From an uncultured Alphaproteobacteria bacterium (GTDB lineage Bacteria; Pseudomonadota; Alphaproteobacteria; CADEGL01), in NCBI GenBank assembly GCA_902826885.1, contig CADEGL010000005.1:14027-78026 (forward strand): a DNA stretch of 64,000 nt. The letters run 5' to 3'. Shown here piece after piece: positions 18,632 to 28,284 of the stretch; within the stretch, counting starts at the first letter, position 1, and every line of letters starts with the position of its first letter. The translations under genes were made by a program, and so were the position numbers. Below the pieces are notes generated by a model. That model did no database searches and was not told where the DNA came from. It saw only the letters and a program-made list of their open reading frames with translations.

Positions 18632-20361
18632 CAGATATCCGCGTAGGCGAGGGTTTCGGCGGACGCACCCGGATGGGTGACCGCGCCGAGGGCCGCGGAG
18701 CCGACATTCTGGGCATACCGCCAGATCACGCCCGTTTGATACTCGTGCGCGCGGGGCTTCCATTTGGCGCGGCGCTTCTTCAGTTCGGCCGCGCTCAATT
18801 CGACGTCCAGCGTGCCCTTCACCGCGTCGATGCGGATGATGTCGCCGTTCTTGAGCAGGCCGATTACCCCGCCGGCCTGGGCTTCTGGCGAAACATGGCC
18901 GATGCAGAAGCCGCGCGTGCCGCCGGAGAAGCGCCCGTCGGTGATCAGCGCCACCTTCTCGCCCATGCCCTGGCCGTAGAGCGCTGCCGTGGTGGACAGC
19001 ATCTCGCGCATGCCGGGGCCGCCCTTGGGGCCTTCGTTGCGGATGACCAGCACTTCGCCTTCCTTGTATTTGCGCTGCAGGACCGCCTTGAAACAGTCCT
19101 CCTCGCACTCGAACACGCGCGCGGGTCCGCTGAAGACCAGCCGCTTCATGCCCGCGATCTTCACGATGGCACCTTCGGTCGCCAAGTTGCCCTTAAGCCC
19201 GACCAATCCGCCGGTCTTGGACAAGGGCCGCGAGACCGGGTGGATCACATCCTGGTCCTTGGGCAGTTTCACGCCGCGCAGATTCTCCGCCATCGTCTTG
19301 CCGGTGACGGTCATGCAGTCGCCGTGCAGATAGCCGCCGTCGAGCAGCGCCTTCAGCAAAATCGGCACGCCGCCGACCTGATACAGGTCCTTCATCAGGT
19401 ATTTGCCGCCAGGCTTCAGATCGCCGATGAGCGGTGTGCGGCGGAAAATCTTGCAAGCATCTTCCAGCGTGAAGCGGATACCCGCTTCGTTGGCGATGGC
19501 GGGCAGATGCAGGCCGGCGTTTGTCGAGCCGCCCGTGGCGGCCACCACCATGGCCGCGTTCTCCAGCGCCTTGCGGGTCACGATGTCGCGCGGACGGATA
19601 TCCAACTTCAGAAGCTTCATGACCGCCTCGCCCGCTTGCGTCGCGAACGTATCGCGCGATTCGTAGGACGCCGGCGGCGCGGCGGAGTATGGCAGCGCCA
19701 GGCCGATGGCCTCCGACACGCAAGCCATGCTGTTGGCCGTGAACTGGCCCGCGCAGGAGCCCGAGGTGGGCACGGCGATGCGCTCCATGGCGTTCAGCTC
19801 GCGCGCGTCCATGGTGCCCTTGGCCAAGGCGCCCACGCCTTCGAACACTTCGAGGAGGGTGATGTCCTTGCCCTTGTAAAGCCCCGCCATGTTGGTGCCG
19901 CCATAGAGGAACACGGACGGCACGTTGAGCCGCACCATCACCATCATGATGCCGGGCAGAGACTTGTCGCACCCGGCCAATCCCACCAGCGCGTCATAGC
20001 AATGGCCGCGCATGGTCAACTCGACCGAATCGGCGATCACCTCGCGGCTGACCAGCGACGATTTCATGCCTTGGTGACCCATGGCGATGGCGTCGGTGAC
20101 CGTGATGGTGGTGAATTCGCGCGGCGTGCCGCCCATCGACTTCACGCCCTTCTTCACCGCCTGGGCCTGGCGGTGCAGCGTGATGTTGCAGGGCGCGGCC
20201 TCGTTCCAGGTCGTGGCCACGCCGACGAAGGGCTGGGCGATCTCGGCGTCCGTCATGCCCATGGCGTAATAGAACGCGCGGTGCGGCGCACTGGCGGGTC
20301 CGACCGAGACGTGCCGGCTGGGCAGCTTTGCTTTCGGATTCTTCCGTTTCTTGGACGCCAT
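18631..20361 (-). CDS. ilvD: Dihydroxy-acid dehydratase (IlvD/Edd family)
   Basis: A 576-residue iron-sulfur dehydratase; IlvD makes 2-keto acids for valine, isoleucine and leucine. Cluster cysteines are in GHCYDALVGLAGCDKSLPG and VPTSGSCAGQFTANSM. Later blocks VAATGGSTNAGLHLPAIA and LITDGRFSGGTRGFCIGHVSPEA are canonical. The start at 20361 has a strong GGGGAGGG site upstream. Sugar-acid dehydratases belong to the same family, so coupling to an M81 gene rather than to ilv genes leaves some doubt about the physiological substrate. Confidence 0.88.
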   Translation of the reverse strand: MASKKRKNPKAKLPSRHVSVGPASAPHRAFYYAMGMTDAEIAQPFVGVATTWNEAAPCNITLHRQAQAVKKGVKSMGGTPREFTTITVTDAIAMGHQGMKSSLVSREVIADSVELTMRGHCYDALVGLAGCDKSLPGIMMVMVRLNVPSVFLYGGTNMAGLYKGKDITLLEVFEGVGALAKGTMDARELNAMERIAVPTSGSCAGQFTANSMACVSEAIGLALPYSAAPPASYESRDTFATQAGEAVMKLLKLDIRPRDIVTRKALENAAMVVAATGGSTNAGLHLPAIANEAGIRFTLEDACKIFRRTPLIGDLKPGGKYLMKDLYQVGGVPILLKALLDGGYLHGDCMTVTGKTMAENLRGVKLPKDQDVIHPVSRPLSKTGGLVGLKGNLATEGAIVKIAGMKRLVFSGPARVFECEEDCFKAVLQRKYKEGEVLVIRNEGPKGGPGMREMLSTTAALYGQGMGEKVALITDGRFSGGTRGFCIGHVSPEAQAGGVIGLLKNGDIIRIDAVKGTLDVELSAAELKKRRAKWKPRAHEYQTGVIWRYAQNVGSAALGAVTHPGASAETLAYADI

Positions 20362-20442
20362 GGTGCCCTCCCCGCGTTTCATCTCATCGCGCGGAAAGCA
20401 TAGCGGCGGGATTCCGCCGCGTCCAAGCAAGCGAAGATACGG

Positions 20443-23091
20443 CTAGACGCCGCTCAGACGGTTCAGCGCGTCCTTCATTTTGGCCTTGGCGGTTTCGGCG
20501 TCGGCGCGGCGCTCGCGCTGGGTCTCGACCACCTCGGGCGGGGCCTTGGCGACGAAAGCTTGGTCGCCGAGCTTCTTGTCGATCTTGCCGATCTCGCCGT
20601 CCAGCCGTTCCACCTCGCGGGCCAGCCGCGCGCGTTCCTTGTCGAGGTCGATCACGCCGGCCAGCGGCAGCACCACGGTCGATTCGCCCAGCACGATCTG
20701 CACCGCGCCCTTGGGCACGGCCTGGTCGCGTTCGATCGTCTTGAGGCGGGCTAGGCGCTGGATCAGGTCGCGATGCGCTTCCAAACGTCGCGCCACCTCT
20801 GCCCCGCCGCCGTTGAGGATCATGTCGATCTGGGCCGCGGGCGGTACGTTCATCTCGGCACGCACGGCGCGAATCTGGGAAATGAGATCGACAACCCAAT
20901 TCATTTCCGCGGATGCCGCGGCATCCGCGAGGTCCGCATCAAGCTTGGGCCACGGCGCCATGATGAGCGCTCCGTCCTTGCCCGGCCCCTGCTTCTGCCA
21001 CAGATCTTCGGTGATGAAGGGCATGATCGGATGCAGGAGCTTTAGGATATCGCGGAAGACGGCGCCGGTGACGGATTTGGTTTCCGCCTTGGCCCTCTCG
21101 TCTGTTCCCATCAGGATCGGCTTGGACAGTTCCAGATACCAATCGCAGAACGTGCCCCAGGTGAACTGATAGAGCACGTTGGCGGCTTCGTTGAAGCGGT
21201 AGCCGGCCAGCGCCGCGTCAGCCGCCTGGATGGTGCGCGCCAGCTCGCTCGCGATCCAGCGGTTCACGGTCAGTTTGGCGTTCTTAAGGTCATAAACCTT
21301 GCCCAGGTCGACCTCGTTCATCTCGCAGAAGCGCGCGGCGTTCCACAGCTTGGTGCCGAAGTTGCGGTAACCCTCGACCCGCTTCTCGGAAAGCTTGATG
21401 TCACGGCCTTGCGCCGCCAAAGCGGTCAGGGTGAAACGCAGCGCGTCGGCGCCGAATTTTCCGATCAACTCCAAGGGATCGATGATGTTGCCCTTGGACT
21501 TGGACATCTTTTGCCCGTGCTCGTCGCGCACCAGGGCATGGATATAGACCGTGTGGAACGGCACCTCCTTCATGAAGTGCAGCCCCGCCATCATCATGCG
21601 GGCGACCCAGAAGAAAATGATGTCGAACCCGGTCACCAGCACGTCGGTCGGGTAATAACGCTTCAACTCCGGCGTTTCGTCCGGCCAGCCGAGCGTCGAG
21701 AACGCCCACAAAGCCGACGAGAACCAGGTATCCAGCACGTCGCTGTCGCGTTTGAGCGGCACGGGCTTGCCGTAGTGCTTGGCCGCGGCGGCCTGGGCCT
21801 CCGCTTCCGTCATTTCGACGAAGATGTGCCCATCCGGCCCGTACCAGGCCGGAATCTGATGGCCCCACCAGATCTGGCGCGAGACGCACCAGGGCTGGAT
21901 GTTGCGCATCCACTCGTAATAGGTGTTCGTCCATTGCTCCGGCACGAAGCGGGTCTTGCCCTGCTCGACCGCCGCGATGGCGGGCTTGGCCAGTGTCGCC
22001 GCGTCGACGAACCACTGGTCGGTGAGCCACGGTTCGATCACCACGCCCGAGCGGTCGCCATAGGGCACGGTGTGAACGATCTCCTCGGTCTTCTCCAGAA
22101 GGCCCAGCGCCTCGAAGTCGGCCAGCACCTTCTTGCGCGCGTCCTCGCGGCTGAGATTGCGATAGGCCTCGGGCACGGTATCGATCGTGCGCGCGTCCTT
22201 GTCGAAGATGTTGACCATCTCGAGCTTGTGCCGCCGCCCGACCTCGAAATCGTTGAAGTCGTGCGCGGGCGTGATCTTCACCGCGCCCGAACCGTGTTCC
22301 GGATCGGCGTAGGAATCCGGCACGATCGGAATGCGCCGGCCGACCAGCGGCAGCACCGCGTGCTTACCGATCAGGCTCTGATAGCGCTCGTCCTCCGGAT
22401 TCACGGCGATACCCGTATCGCCCAGCATTGTCTCCGGCCGCGTGGTGGCCACGGAGATGAAATGGCCTTCCATGCCCTCGATCGGGTACTTCAGGTGCCA
22501 GAGATGTCCCTTCACCTCGCGCTGCTCGACTTCCAGATCCGAGATCGCGGTGTGCAGCTTGGGGTCCCAGTTCACCAGCCGTTTGTCGCGGTAGATCAGC
22601 CCTTCCTTGTGCAAGCGCACGAAGACCAGGCGCACGGCCTTGGACAAGCCCTCGTCCATGGTGAAGCGCTCGCGCGACCAATCGGCCGAGACGCCCAGCC
22701 GGCGCAACTGGCGGTTGATCGTGCCGCCGGACTCGGCCTTCCAGGTCCAGACGCGTTCGACGAATTTCTCGCGGCCCAAATCGTGGCGCGTCTTGCCCTC
22801 GGCGGCCAATTGCCGCTCGACCACCATCTGTGTCGCGATGCCGGCATGGTCGCTGCCGGGTTGCCACAGCACGTCCTTGCCGTTCATGCGCGCGTGGCGC
22901 ACCAGGATGTCCTGCAATGTGTTGTTGAGCGCATGGCCCATGTGCAGGCTGCCGGTGACGTTCGGCGGCGGAATGACGATGCAGTATTTGGGCTTGCCCG
23001 AGGCCGGATTCGCCGCGAAGGCGCCGGATTTTTCCCAGGCGTCATACAGGGTCTCTTCGACCTCGGCGGGCCGAAAGTTTTTATCGAGCAT
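20443..23091 (-). CDS. valS: Valyl-tRNA synthetase
   Basis: An 882-residue class I synthetase charging tRNA-Val. The HIGH motif appears as [17 protein letters not shown] (about residue 40), the zinc-free editing domain follows, the catalytic KMSKS as [14 protein letters not shown] (about 530), then the anticodon-binding domain and the C-terminal coiled coil ([25 protein letters not shown]). It follows the PopZ-like gene by 44 bp on the same strand, part of the pcm-tolC-popZ-valS run. Confidence 0.97.
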   Translation of the reverse strand: MLDKNFRPAEVEETLYDAWEKSGAFAANPASGKPKYCIVIPPPNVTGSLHMGHALNNTLQDILVRHARMNGKDVLWQPGSDHAGIATQMVVERQLAAEGKTRHDLGREKFVERVWTWKAESGGTINRQLRRLGVSADWSRERFTMDEGLSKAVRLVFVRLHKEGLIYRDKRLVNWDPKLHTAISDLEVEQREVKGHLWHLKYPIEGMEGHFISVATTRPETMLGDTGIAVNPEDERYQSLIGKHAVLPLVGRRIPIVPDSYADPEHGSGAVKITPAHDFNDFEVGRRHKLEMVNIFDKDARTIDTVPEAYRNLSREDARKKVLADFEALGLLEKTEEIVHTVPYGDRSGVVIEPWLTDQWFVDAATLAKPAIAAVEQGKTRFVPEQWTNTYYEWMRNIQPWCVSRQIWWGHQIPAWYGPDGHIFVEMTEAEAQAAAAKHYGKPVPLKRDSDVLDTWFSSALWAFSTLGWPDETPELKRYYPTDVLVTGFDIIFFWVARMMMAGLHFMKEVPFHTVYIHALVRDEHGQKMSKSKGNIIDPLELIGKFGADALRFTLTALAAQGRDIKLSEKRVEGYRNFGTKLWNAARFCEMNEVDLGKVYDLKNAKLTVNRWIASELARTIQAADAALAGYRFNEAANVLYQFTWGTFCDWYLELSKPILMGTDERAKAETKSVTGAVFRDILKLLHPIMPFITEDLWQKQGPGKDGALIMAPWPKLDADLADAAASAEMNWVVDLISQIRAVRAEMNVPPAAQIDMILNGGGAEVARRLEAHRDLIQRLARLKTIERDQAVPKGAVQIVLGESTVVLPLAGVIDLDKERARLAREVERLDGEIGKIDKKLGDQAFVAKAPPEVVETQRERRADAETAKAKMKDALNRLSGV

Positions 23092-23135
23092 GGTTGAACG
23101 CTAGTTGAGGGTGGAAACGCGGACGGAGCGCATGG

Positions 23136-23555
23136 TCATGCCCCGCCCGAACGGCGCGCGATGTCGCGGATTTCTTTTTCGACCAGGCGCTCGACCAGCG
23201 GCGCCAGATTGGCATCCATCCATTCGCGCAGCATCGGGCGCACCAATTCCTGGACGACGTCCTCGACGCTGCGGTTGGAGCCTTCGCCGAGCGAGACGGA
23301 CTGCCGCTCGGCCTCCTGCCGCACGGCGATGCGCAGCGCTGCCATGGCGTTCGCGGAGCGGTCGGCGGCGTTCTCGGACACCAGGCGGCCGTCCGCGGCG
23401 GCGGGCGGGCGTCCCTCCTCCAGCACCTCGGTCAATTCGATGATGTCGGCCGAGCCCAATTCGGCGGCGGCATGACCCGGCACATCCTCCGCGATGATCT
23501 TGCGGATGGACGCCAGAATCTCCTCCATCGACGGTTCGGGCGGGTTCTGAGCCAC
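23136..23555 (-). CDS. PopZ-like (DUF2497) polar-organising protein
   Basis: A 139-residue acidic protein with the PopZ/DUF2497 layout. A short N-terminal helix EPSMEEILASIRKIIAEDV is followed by a disordered acidic middle, then the C-terminal helices SVEDVVQELVRPMLREWMDANLAPLVERLV that drive oligomerisation at the cell pole. I chose the GTG at 23555, with AAAGGAA seven bases upstream, since the family starts just before EPSMEEIL; a longer reading adds an unrelated basic leader. The place between tolC and valS is typical in alphaproteobacteria. Confidence 0.87.
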   Translation of the reverse strand: MAQNPPEPSMEEILASIRKIIAEDVPGHAAAELGSADIIELTEVLEEGRPPAAADGRLVSENAADRSANAMAALRIAVRQEAERQSVSLGEGSNRSVEDVVQELVRPMLREWMDANLAPLVERLVEKEIRDIARRSGGA

Positions 23556-23667
23556 CGGGTTCCTTTCATCAGGCCGCGATACCGTGCGAGCCCGCGCTAA
23601 TCCCACGCGGAGTATAGCCCAAGGATGCGGGGGAACAACGCGGCGGCCGGTCCCGCCGCGCGTTGGT

Positions 23668-25128
23668 TTACGGCGTCGTCGGCTTGGGCTTGCCGGCCTC
23701 TTGGGCCTGCTCGGAGCTGTCGATCGCCTCGGGCACGCCCGTGCCGAACCACTTGTCGCGCGACCAGTCGGCATAGGCGTTGGGATTGTAGGCCTCGATG
23801 GGCAGTTCGAGCTGCGCCACCGTCAGGGCACCCACGGCGACCTTCACGCGGTAGGCGCCGACCACGTAGTCGTGGCGCGCGCGCACCAAATTGACGCGCG
23901 AGGTGAACAGTTCCTGCTCGGCGTCCAGGACGTCCAGGACCGTGCGCAAGCCGGCGGCCGCTTCCTGCTCGACGCCTTCCAGCGCGATGCGGTTGGCCTC
24001 GGACTCTTTCGTGAAGGATTCGACGCGCGAGCGCGCGGAAACCATCTCTTCCCAAGACGCGATGGTCTGCTCGACGACCTGCCGGCGCGCTTCGTCGATT
24101 TGCACCTTGAACTGGCTGGAGATCTGCTTGGCCTCGCGGACTCGCGAATAGACCGCGCCCTGTTGATAGATCGGCACGCTGAATCGCGCGAAGACGCGCG
24201 CCAAGTTGTCCCGGCTGTATACGTCCTGCGTGTTGTCCATCTTCCGCAGCTCGCCGATGATCTGGACCGTCGGCAACAGCTCGCCGAACACCAGGTCGAT
24301 ATTGGCTTCGGACGCCTTGAAATCGTAATCGGCGGCCAGAACGGTCGGATTACTGACCTTGGAAACCTCGATGGCCTCGGGCAGCGAGGTGGGCAGGCGC
24401 CGCGGCGGTGGCGGTTCCACCAGCTTGCCGGCCGTCTCGCCGGTGAAGCGCTGGTAGGCGGCGCGCGAGGTCTCGAGCTGGCCTTCGGCGGTGATGCGGT
24501 CGGATGTGGCGCGCGCGAGGCGGGCTTCGGCCTGGGACACGTCGGTGCGCGTCACCTCGCCGACCTCGAAGCGGTCGACGGTGGCTTCAAGCTGTTTGCG
24601 CAACACTTGCTCGTTGTTGACGCTGAGGTCGAGCACGGCCTCGTCGCGAACCACGTTCATGAACGCGATAATCGCGTCGCGCATGACCTGCTGTTCGGTG
24701 TTGGCCAGGCGCTGCCGCTCGGCCTCGATGCGCATCTCGGCGCGTTTGGTCTCGGCCTCGGTGCGGAAGCCGCGGAACACAGGCTGCGCGACCTGCAGTG
24801 CATAGCTGCGCTCAAAGCGATTCTCGGTCGGGAATGTGAGCGCCGAGGCGTTATTGTCGTTGGCGGTCAGACTCTCGTTCGCGTAGCCGATATCGGTCGA
24901 GAAGGTCACCGTCGGGCGCCAGTTGGCCAGCGCTTGGGGCACTTGCTCATCCACCGCGCGCAGCTTGGCGCGCTGGGCGCCGATGGTCGGATTACCCTGG
25001 TAGGTCTTGACCAAGGATTCTTCCAGCGTCTGGGCGATCGCCTGGCTCAGACCGAAGGACAGGAAAACGGTGGCCGCCGCCGCGATGAGACGGCAGCTTG
25101 CGCGCGCATTGAACCGTCCCTCAAGCAT
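23668..25128 (-). CDS. tolC: TolC family outer-membrane channel
   Basis: A 486-residue outer-membrane efflux duct for type I secretion and RND pumps. A signal peptide of about 32 residues ends at AIA-Q. The mature protein begins TLEESLVKTYQGNPTIGAQRA and shows two OEP repeats with long coiled-coil helices, each with the family Asn-Pro near the start (GNPTIGAQR and VSNPTVLAAD), and QPVFRGFRTEAETKRAE. The second repeat includes TVLDVLDAEQELFTSRVNLVRARHDYVVGAYR. It lies 20 bp after pcm and 112 bp before the PopZ-like gene. Confidence 0.94.
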   Translation of the reverse strand: MLEGRFNARASCRLIAAAATVFLSFGLSQAIAQTLEESLVKTYQGNPTIGAQRAKLRAVDEQVPQALANWRPTVTFSTDIGYANESLTANDNNASALTFPTENRFERSYALQVAQPVFRGFRTEAETKRAEMRIEAERQRLANTEQQVMRDAIIAFMNVVRDEAVLDLSVNNEQVLRKQLEATVDRFEVGEVTRTDVSQAEARLARATSDRITAEGQLETSRAAYQRFTGETAGKLVEPPPPRRLPTSLPEAIEVSKVSNPTVLAADYDFKASEANIDLVFGELLPTVQIIGELRKMDNTQDVYSRDNLARVFARFSVPIYQQGAVYSRVREAKQISSQFKVQIDEARRQVVEQTIASWEEMVSARSRVESFTKESEANRIALEGVEQEAAAGLRTVLDVLDAEQELFTSRVNLVRARHDYVVGAYRVKVAVGALTVAQLELPIEAYNPNAYADWSRDKWFGTGVPEAIDSSEQAQEAGKPKPTTP

Positions 25129-25148
25129 GTTGGAGCGTGATCCCTTGG

Positions 25149-25802
25149 CTAGAAGACGAAGTGCGGTTCGGCCAGGAAGCCCGGCAGAACCGGCGTCGCG
25201 GCATCGAAGATCTGCCGGCGCGAGACGATACCCGCGGATTTGAGATACAGCGTGCCGCGTCCGACTCCGCCGTCGATGTGAACGGTCACCAGCCGCCCGC
25301 CTTCGGCCAACTGGTCGAACAGCGCCTGGGGAATACGCTCCACCGTGCCGTTCAGAAGGATGACGTTATAGGGAGCCTGGCGCTTGTAGCCTTCCGTCAA
25401 GGCGCCTTCGGCGACCACGACATTGTTGATCTGAAGCTCGTCGAACAGCGCGTTGGCGCGCGCGACCATGCCGCGGTCGCTTTCCAGCGCCACGACCGCC
25501 GAACACAGGCGTGCCAGCACGGCCGAGGCGTAGCCGGTGCCGCAACCAACATCGAGCGCGATGTCTTCTGGCTTCGGCTCGGCGATTTGAACGAGGCGCG
25601 CGAGCACCATCGGTTCCATCATGAACCGGCCACGCGTGAGTTCGAGGTCTTCGTCGATATAGGCCACGCCGCGCAGCCCTTCGGGCACAAAACGCTCGCG
25701 CGGCAGCTCGCTGAAAGCGCCGATCACCGCAGGATCAGTGACCTTGTTTGTGCGGATTTGGCTTTCCACCATATTGTGTCTGGCGGTGGCGAAACTTTGC
25801 AT
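25149..25802 (-). CDS. pcm: Protein-L-isoaspartate O-methyltransferase-like protein
   Basis: A 217-residue SAM-dependent methyltransferase of the PCMT family, which methylates isoaspartyl residues as the first step of their repair. The SAM motif is in IALDVGCGTGYASAVLARLC. The N-terminal region has HNMVESQIRTNKVTDPAVIGAF, and the central part is PMVLARLVQIAEPKPED. Members next to tolC form a distinct branch, and their role in repair is less proven than for E. coli Pcm. It heads the tolC-popZ-valS group; about 200 bp upstream separates it from tRNA-Cys. Confidence 0.85.
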   Translation of the reverse strand: MQSFATARHNMVESQIRTNKVTDPAVIGAFSELPRERFVPEGLRGVAYIDEDLELTRGRFMMEPMVLARLVQIAEPKPEDIALDVGCGTGYASAVLARLCSAVVALESDRGMVARANALFDELQINNVVVAEGALTEGYKRQAPYNVILLNGTVERIPQALFDQLAEGGRLVTVHIDGGVGRGTLYLKSAGIVSRRQIFDAATPVLPGFLAEPHFVF

Positions 25803-26005
25803 GTGACTACAACATCTTGTGGTTCGGACGTCAAGTCGCGACGCAGCTTAGGACCATGGCCTTATTACTCCCTCCTCTTTCAGGGGACAAGCGCTAACCC
25901 CTAGGGTGGCCTTGCATTTCGCGCGGGTGTGGCCGCCGCGCGCGGCTTGACCGGCTCGCGACCGAGGTCCTATACCTCGCGGCGCTTCTGCGACCTCACC
26001 GCGGC

Positions 26006-26079
26006 GGCCGGGTGGCAGAGTGGCCATGCAGGGGACTGCAAATCCCCGTACGTCGGTTCGATTCCGGCCCCGGCCTCCA
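26006..26079 (+). tRNA. tRNA-Cys (anticodon GCA)
   Basis: A 74-base tRNA with an encoded CCA end. The acceptor stem GGCCGGG (26006-26012) pairs with CCCGGCC (26069-26075), followed by U and CCA. The anticodon loop reads CTGCAAA within the stem GGGGA/TCCCC, giving GCA for cysteine. The T-loop GTTCGATTC is canonical. It ends 22 bp before the TTG start of the PhzF gene, so read-through transcription is possible. Confidence 0.97.
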
Positions 26080-26101
26080 TTTTCCGTCGCAGGAGACCGC
26101 T

Positions 26102-26896
26102 TTGCGAGTCCCCCTCTATAAGTTGGACGCCTTCGCCGACCGCCTGTTCGGCGGCGGTCCAACGGCGGTCTGCGTGTTGGACGAAAGCCTGCCAGACACG
26201 GCGCTTCAGGCCATCGCGACCGAGAACAACTTGGCCGAGACCGCCTTCATTTGGCCGGATGGCGCCTCCTGGCGCATCCGCTGGTTCACGCCCGTTTGCG
26301 AGGTCGACCTCGCGGGCCACCCGACGCTCGCCGCGGCCTGGGTGGTGCTCGAAAAGCTGCGGCCCGGCGACCAGAAAGTGCTGTTCCACGGCCCTCTCGG
26401 CCCGCTGCCCGTCGAAAAGCGTGGCGAACGGCTGCGCATGGATTTCCCCGCCGTGCCGCCCCGTCCGGCCGAAGCGCCCGCGGAGATCGCCAAGGCCGTG
26501 GGCGGCGCGATCAAGGAAGCGTTCGAAATGGAGCGCATCCACCGCGTCGAGTACCGCATGTTCGTCTACGCCGATGAAGCGGCCGTGCGCGCGCTGGCGC
26601 CGGATTACGACGTCCTCGTGCGGCGCCAGGTGAACATCCTGGTCACGGCGCCCGGCGACAAGGTGGATTTCGTCTCCCGCGTGTTCTGCCCCGCCGTGGC
26701 CGAGCCCGAGGACCCTGTCACTGGCTCCGCCCATTGCACCTCGGCGCCCTATTGGGCGCAAAAGTTGGGTAAGCGGGCGTTGACGGCCTGCCAGGTCTCG
26801 CCGCGCGAGCCCAAGCTGTTCTGCGAAGTGGCCGGCGACCGCGTCTTCATCGCGGGTACTTGCGTGCCGTATCTGGAAGGCACGATCACCGTTTAG
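26102..26896 (+). CDS. PhzF family isomerase/epimerase-like protein
   Basis: A 264-residue protein of the PhzF fold, related to diaminopimelate epimerase. It shows LYKLDAFADRLFGGGPTAVCVL, the acidic NNLAETAFI (catalytic-type Glu), EVDLAGHPTLAAAWVV and the second-domain block EDPVTGSAHCTSAPYWAQ. The substrate is unknown. The likely start is TTG at 26102 with AGGAGA five bases upstream; a longer reading begins inside tRNA-Cys and is rejected. The gene for a PLP decarboxylase follows after 82 bp. Confidence 0.88.
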   Translation: MRVPLYKLDAFADRLFGGGPTAVCVLDESLPDTALQAIATENNLAETAFIWPDGASWRIRWFTPVCEVDLAGHPTLAAAWVVLEKLRPGDQKVLFHGPLGPLPVEKRGERLRMDFPAVPPRPAEAPAEIAKAVGGAIKEAFEMERIHRVEYRMFVYADEAAVRALAPDYDVLVRRQVNILVTAPGDKVDFVSRVFCPAVAEPEDPVTGSAHCTSAPYWAQKLGKRALTACQVSPREPKLFCEVAGDRVFIAGTCVPYLEGTITV

Positions 26897-26978
26897 ACCA
26901 GCCATCGCGGCGTGACGCGACCGGACCGTCTGTACTAGGCTTTCCGCGTCCCCATTTCCTCCTGACGGAGAATTGCCC

Positions 26979-28259
26979 ATGGCCAAGAGCAACACGGTGT
27001 TCCCCAAAACCGGCATTCCGTGGAAAGAACTGCACAAGGCCATGGACGACGTCCGCAAGGGCGATTCGGACTGGCATGGCGGCCGCATGGCCATGTCGAC
27101 CTACGTGGTGGACGACGAGGTCTCGCGCGTCAGCCACGAAGCCTATGGCATGTTCCTGACCGAGAACGCGCTCTATTCCGGCGAGATGGCCAAGAAGCGC
27201 AAGGTCGGTTTCATCAGCCTGACCCTGTTCCAGGAAGAGATCATCGAGATGGCGCTCGAGATCTTGAACGGGCCGGAGGGTTCCGGCGGCCAGATCACGA
27301 CGGGCGGCACGGAAAGCATCTTGTTGGCCGTACTGGGCGCGCGCGAATGGGCCCGGAAGCACAAGCCCCACATCCGCACCCCGCGCTTGCTGCTGCCGCG
27401 CACGGCTCATCCCGCCTTCAACAAGGCCGCGCATTTCTACAACCTCGAGGTCACGCGCATCCCGCAAGGCGCCGATTGCCGCGCCGACGTGGCGGCCATG
27501 GAAGCCGCGCTGACCGACGACGTCATCATGATGGTGGGCTCGGCGCCCTGTTATCCGTTCGGCGTCATCGACCCGATCGCGGAACTGGCCGCCGTCGCCG
27601 CCAAGCGTGACATCTGGTTCCACGTCGACGCCTGTGTCGGCGGCTATGTCGCGCCTTTCGTGCGTAAACTGGGCTATCCGGTGCCCGAGTTCGACCTGGG
27701 CGTGCCGGGTGTGTGGTCGGTCTCGGCCGATCTGCACAAATACGGCTATGCGCCCAAGAACATCTCAACGGTCCTGCTGCGCGACGCCGGCCTGAAGGAC
27801 TATTTCACCTTCCGGTTCGAGGAATGGCCCTATGGCAGCTACTCCACGCCGACCATCGGGGGCTCGCGCACGGGCGGTTCGCTGGCCGGCGCCTGGACGA
27901 CGATGAAATATCTGGGCGAGGAAGGCTATCTGAAGGCCGCGAAGACCATCATGGATACGCGCCAGAGGCTGCTCGGCACGCTCGACAGGCTCGGCGGCTT
28001 CGAGGTGCGCGGCAAACCGGATATCGGCCTGGTCAATTTCGGTGCCCAAGGTTTCGACATCTACGCGGTCGCCGATGGCATGGCGGCCAAGGGCTGGGCG
28101 GTCGCGCGCGGCCGCGATCCCAACGGCATGCACGTGGCGCTCAACCCGATCCACGCCAAGTCGATCGACTCCTACGTGAACGACCTGAGCGACGTGACTG
28201 GCGCGGTGCGCAAGAGCGGCATCCGCGGCAAGGACGAAAAGGCCGTCTACGCCGGCTGA
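26979..28259 (+). CDS. PLP-dependent decarboxylase/lyase (group II, sphingosine-phosphate-lyase-like)
   Basis: A 426-residue fold-type I PLP enzyme. The cofactor lysine lies in VSADLHKYGYAPKNISTVL (about residue 250), the Asp pairing the pyridine nitrogen in WFHVDACVGGYVAPF, and the glycine loop in ITTGGTESILLAVLGARE. The sequence resembles the sphingosine-1-phosphate lyase and glutamate/aromatic decarboxylase group. Bacterial members may act on amino acids or on phosphorylated long-chain bases, so the reaction is open. The ATG at 26979 has GACGGAG upstream; a TTG two codons earlier is the alternative. It converges on the Rieske gene. Confidence 0.85.
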   Translation: MAKSNTVFPKTGIPWKELHKAMDDVRKGDSDWHGGRMAMSTYVVDDEVSRVSHEAYGMFLTENALYSGEMAKKRKVGFISLTLFQEEIIEMALEILNGPEGSGGQITTGGTESILLAVLGAREWARKHKPHIRTPRLLLPRTAHPAFNKAAHFYNLEVTRIPQGADCRADVAAMEAALTDDVIMMVGSAPCYPFGVIDPIAELAAVAAKRDIWFHVDACVGGYVAPFVRKLGYPVPEFDLGVPGVWSVSADLHKYGYAPKNISTVLLRDAGLKDYFTFRFEEWPYGSYSTPTIGGSRTGGSLAGAWTTMKYLGEEGYLKAAKTIMDTRQRLLGTLDRLGGFEVRGKPDIGLVNFGAQGFDIYAVADGMAAKGWAVARGRDPNGMHVALNPIHAKSIDSYVNDLSDVTGAVRKSGIRGKDEKAVYAG

Positions 28260-28284
28260 ATTAGGTCGTCGGAGCAGCGTCCAT

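Noticed and set aside
18632-19108. Upstream extension of the M81 frame into ilvD
   Set aside because: M81 homologues start at the metal-binding GGWHHET region; the extension overlaps ilvD in another frame.
18499-20403. Open frame of 634 codons on the plus strand opposite ilvD
   Set aside because: It is antisense to ilvD, with no recognisable motifs and a composition typical of shadow frames.
23634-23668. GC-rich hairpin between tolC and the PopZ-like gene as a terminator
   Set aside because: The stem needs a bulge and no T-run follows on the minus strand, so termination is not supported.
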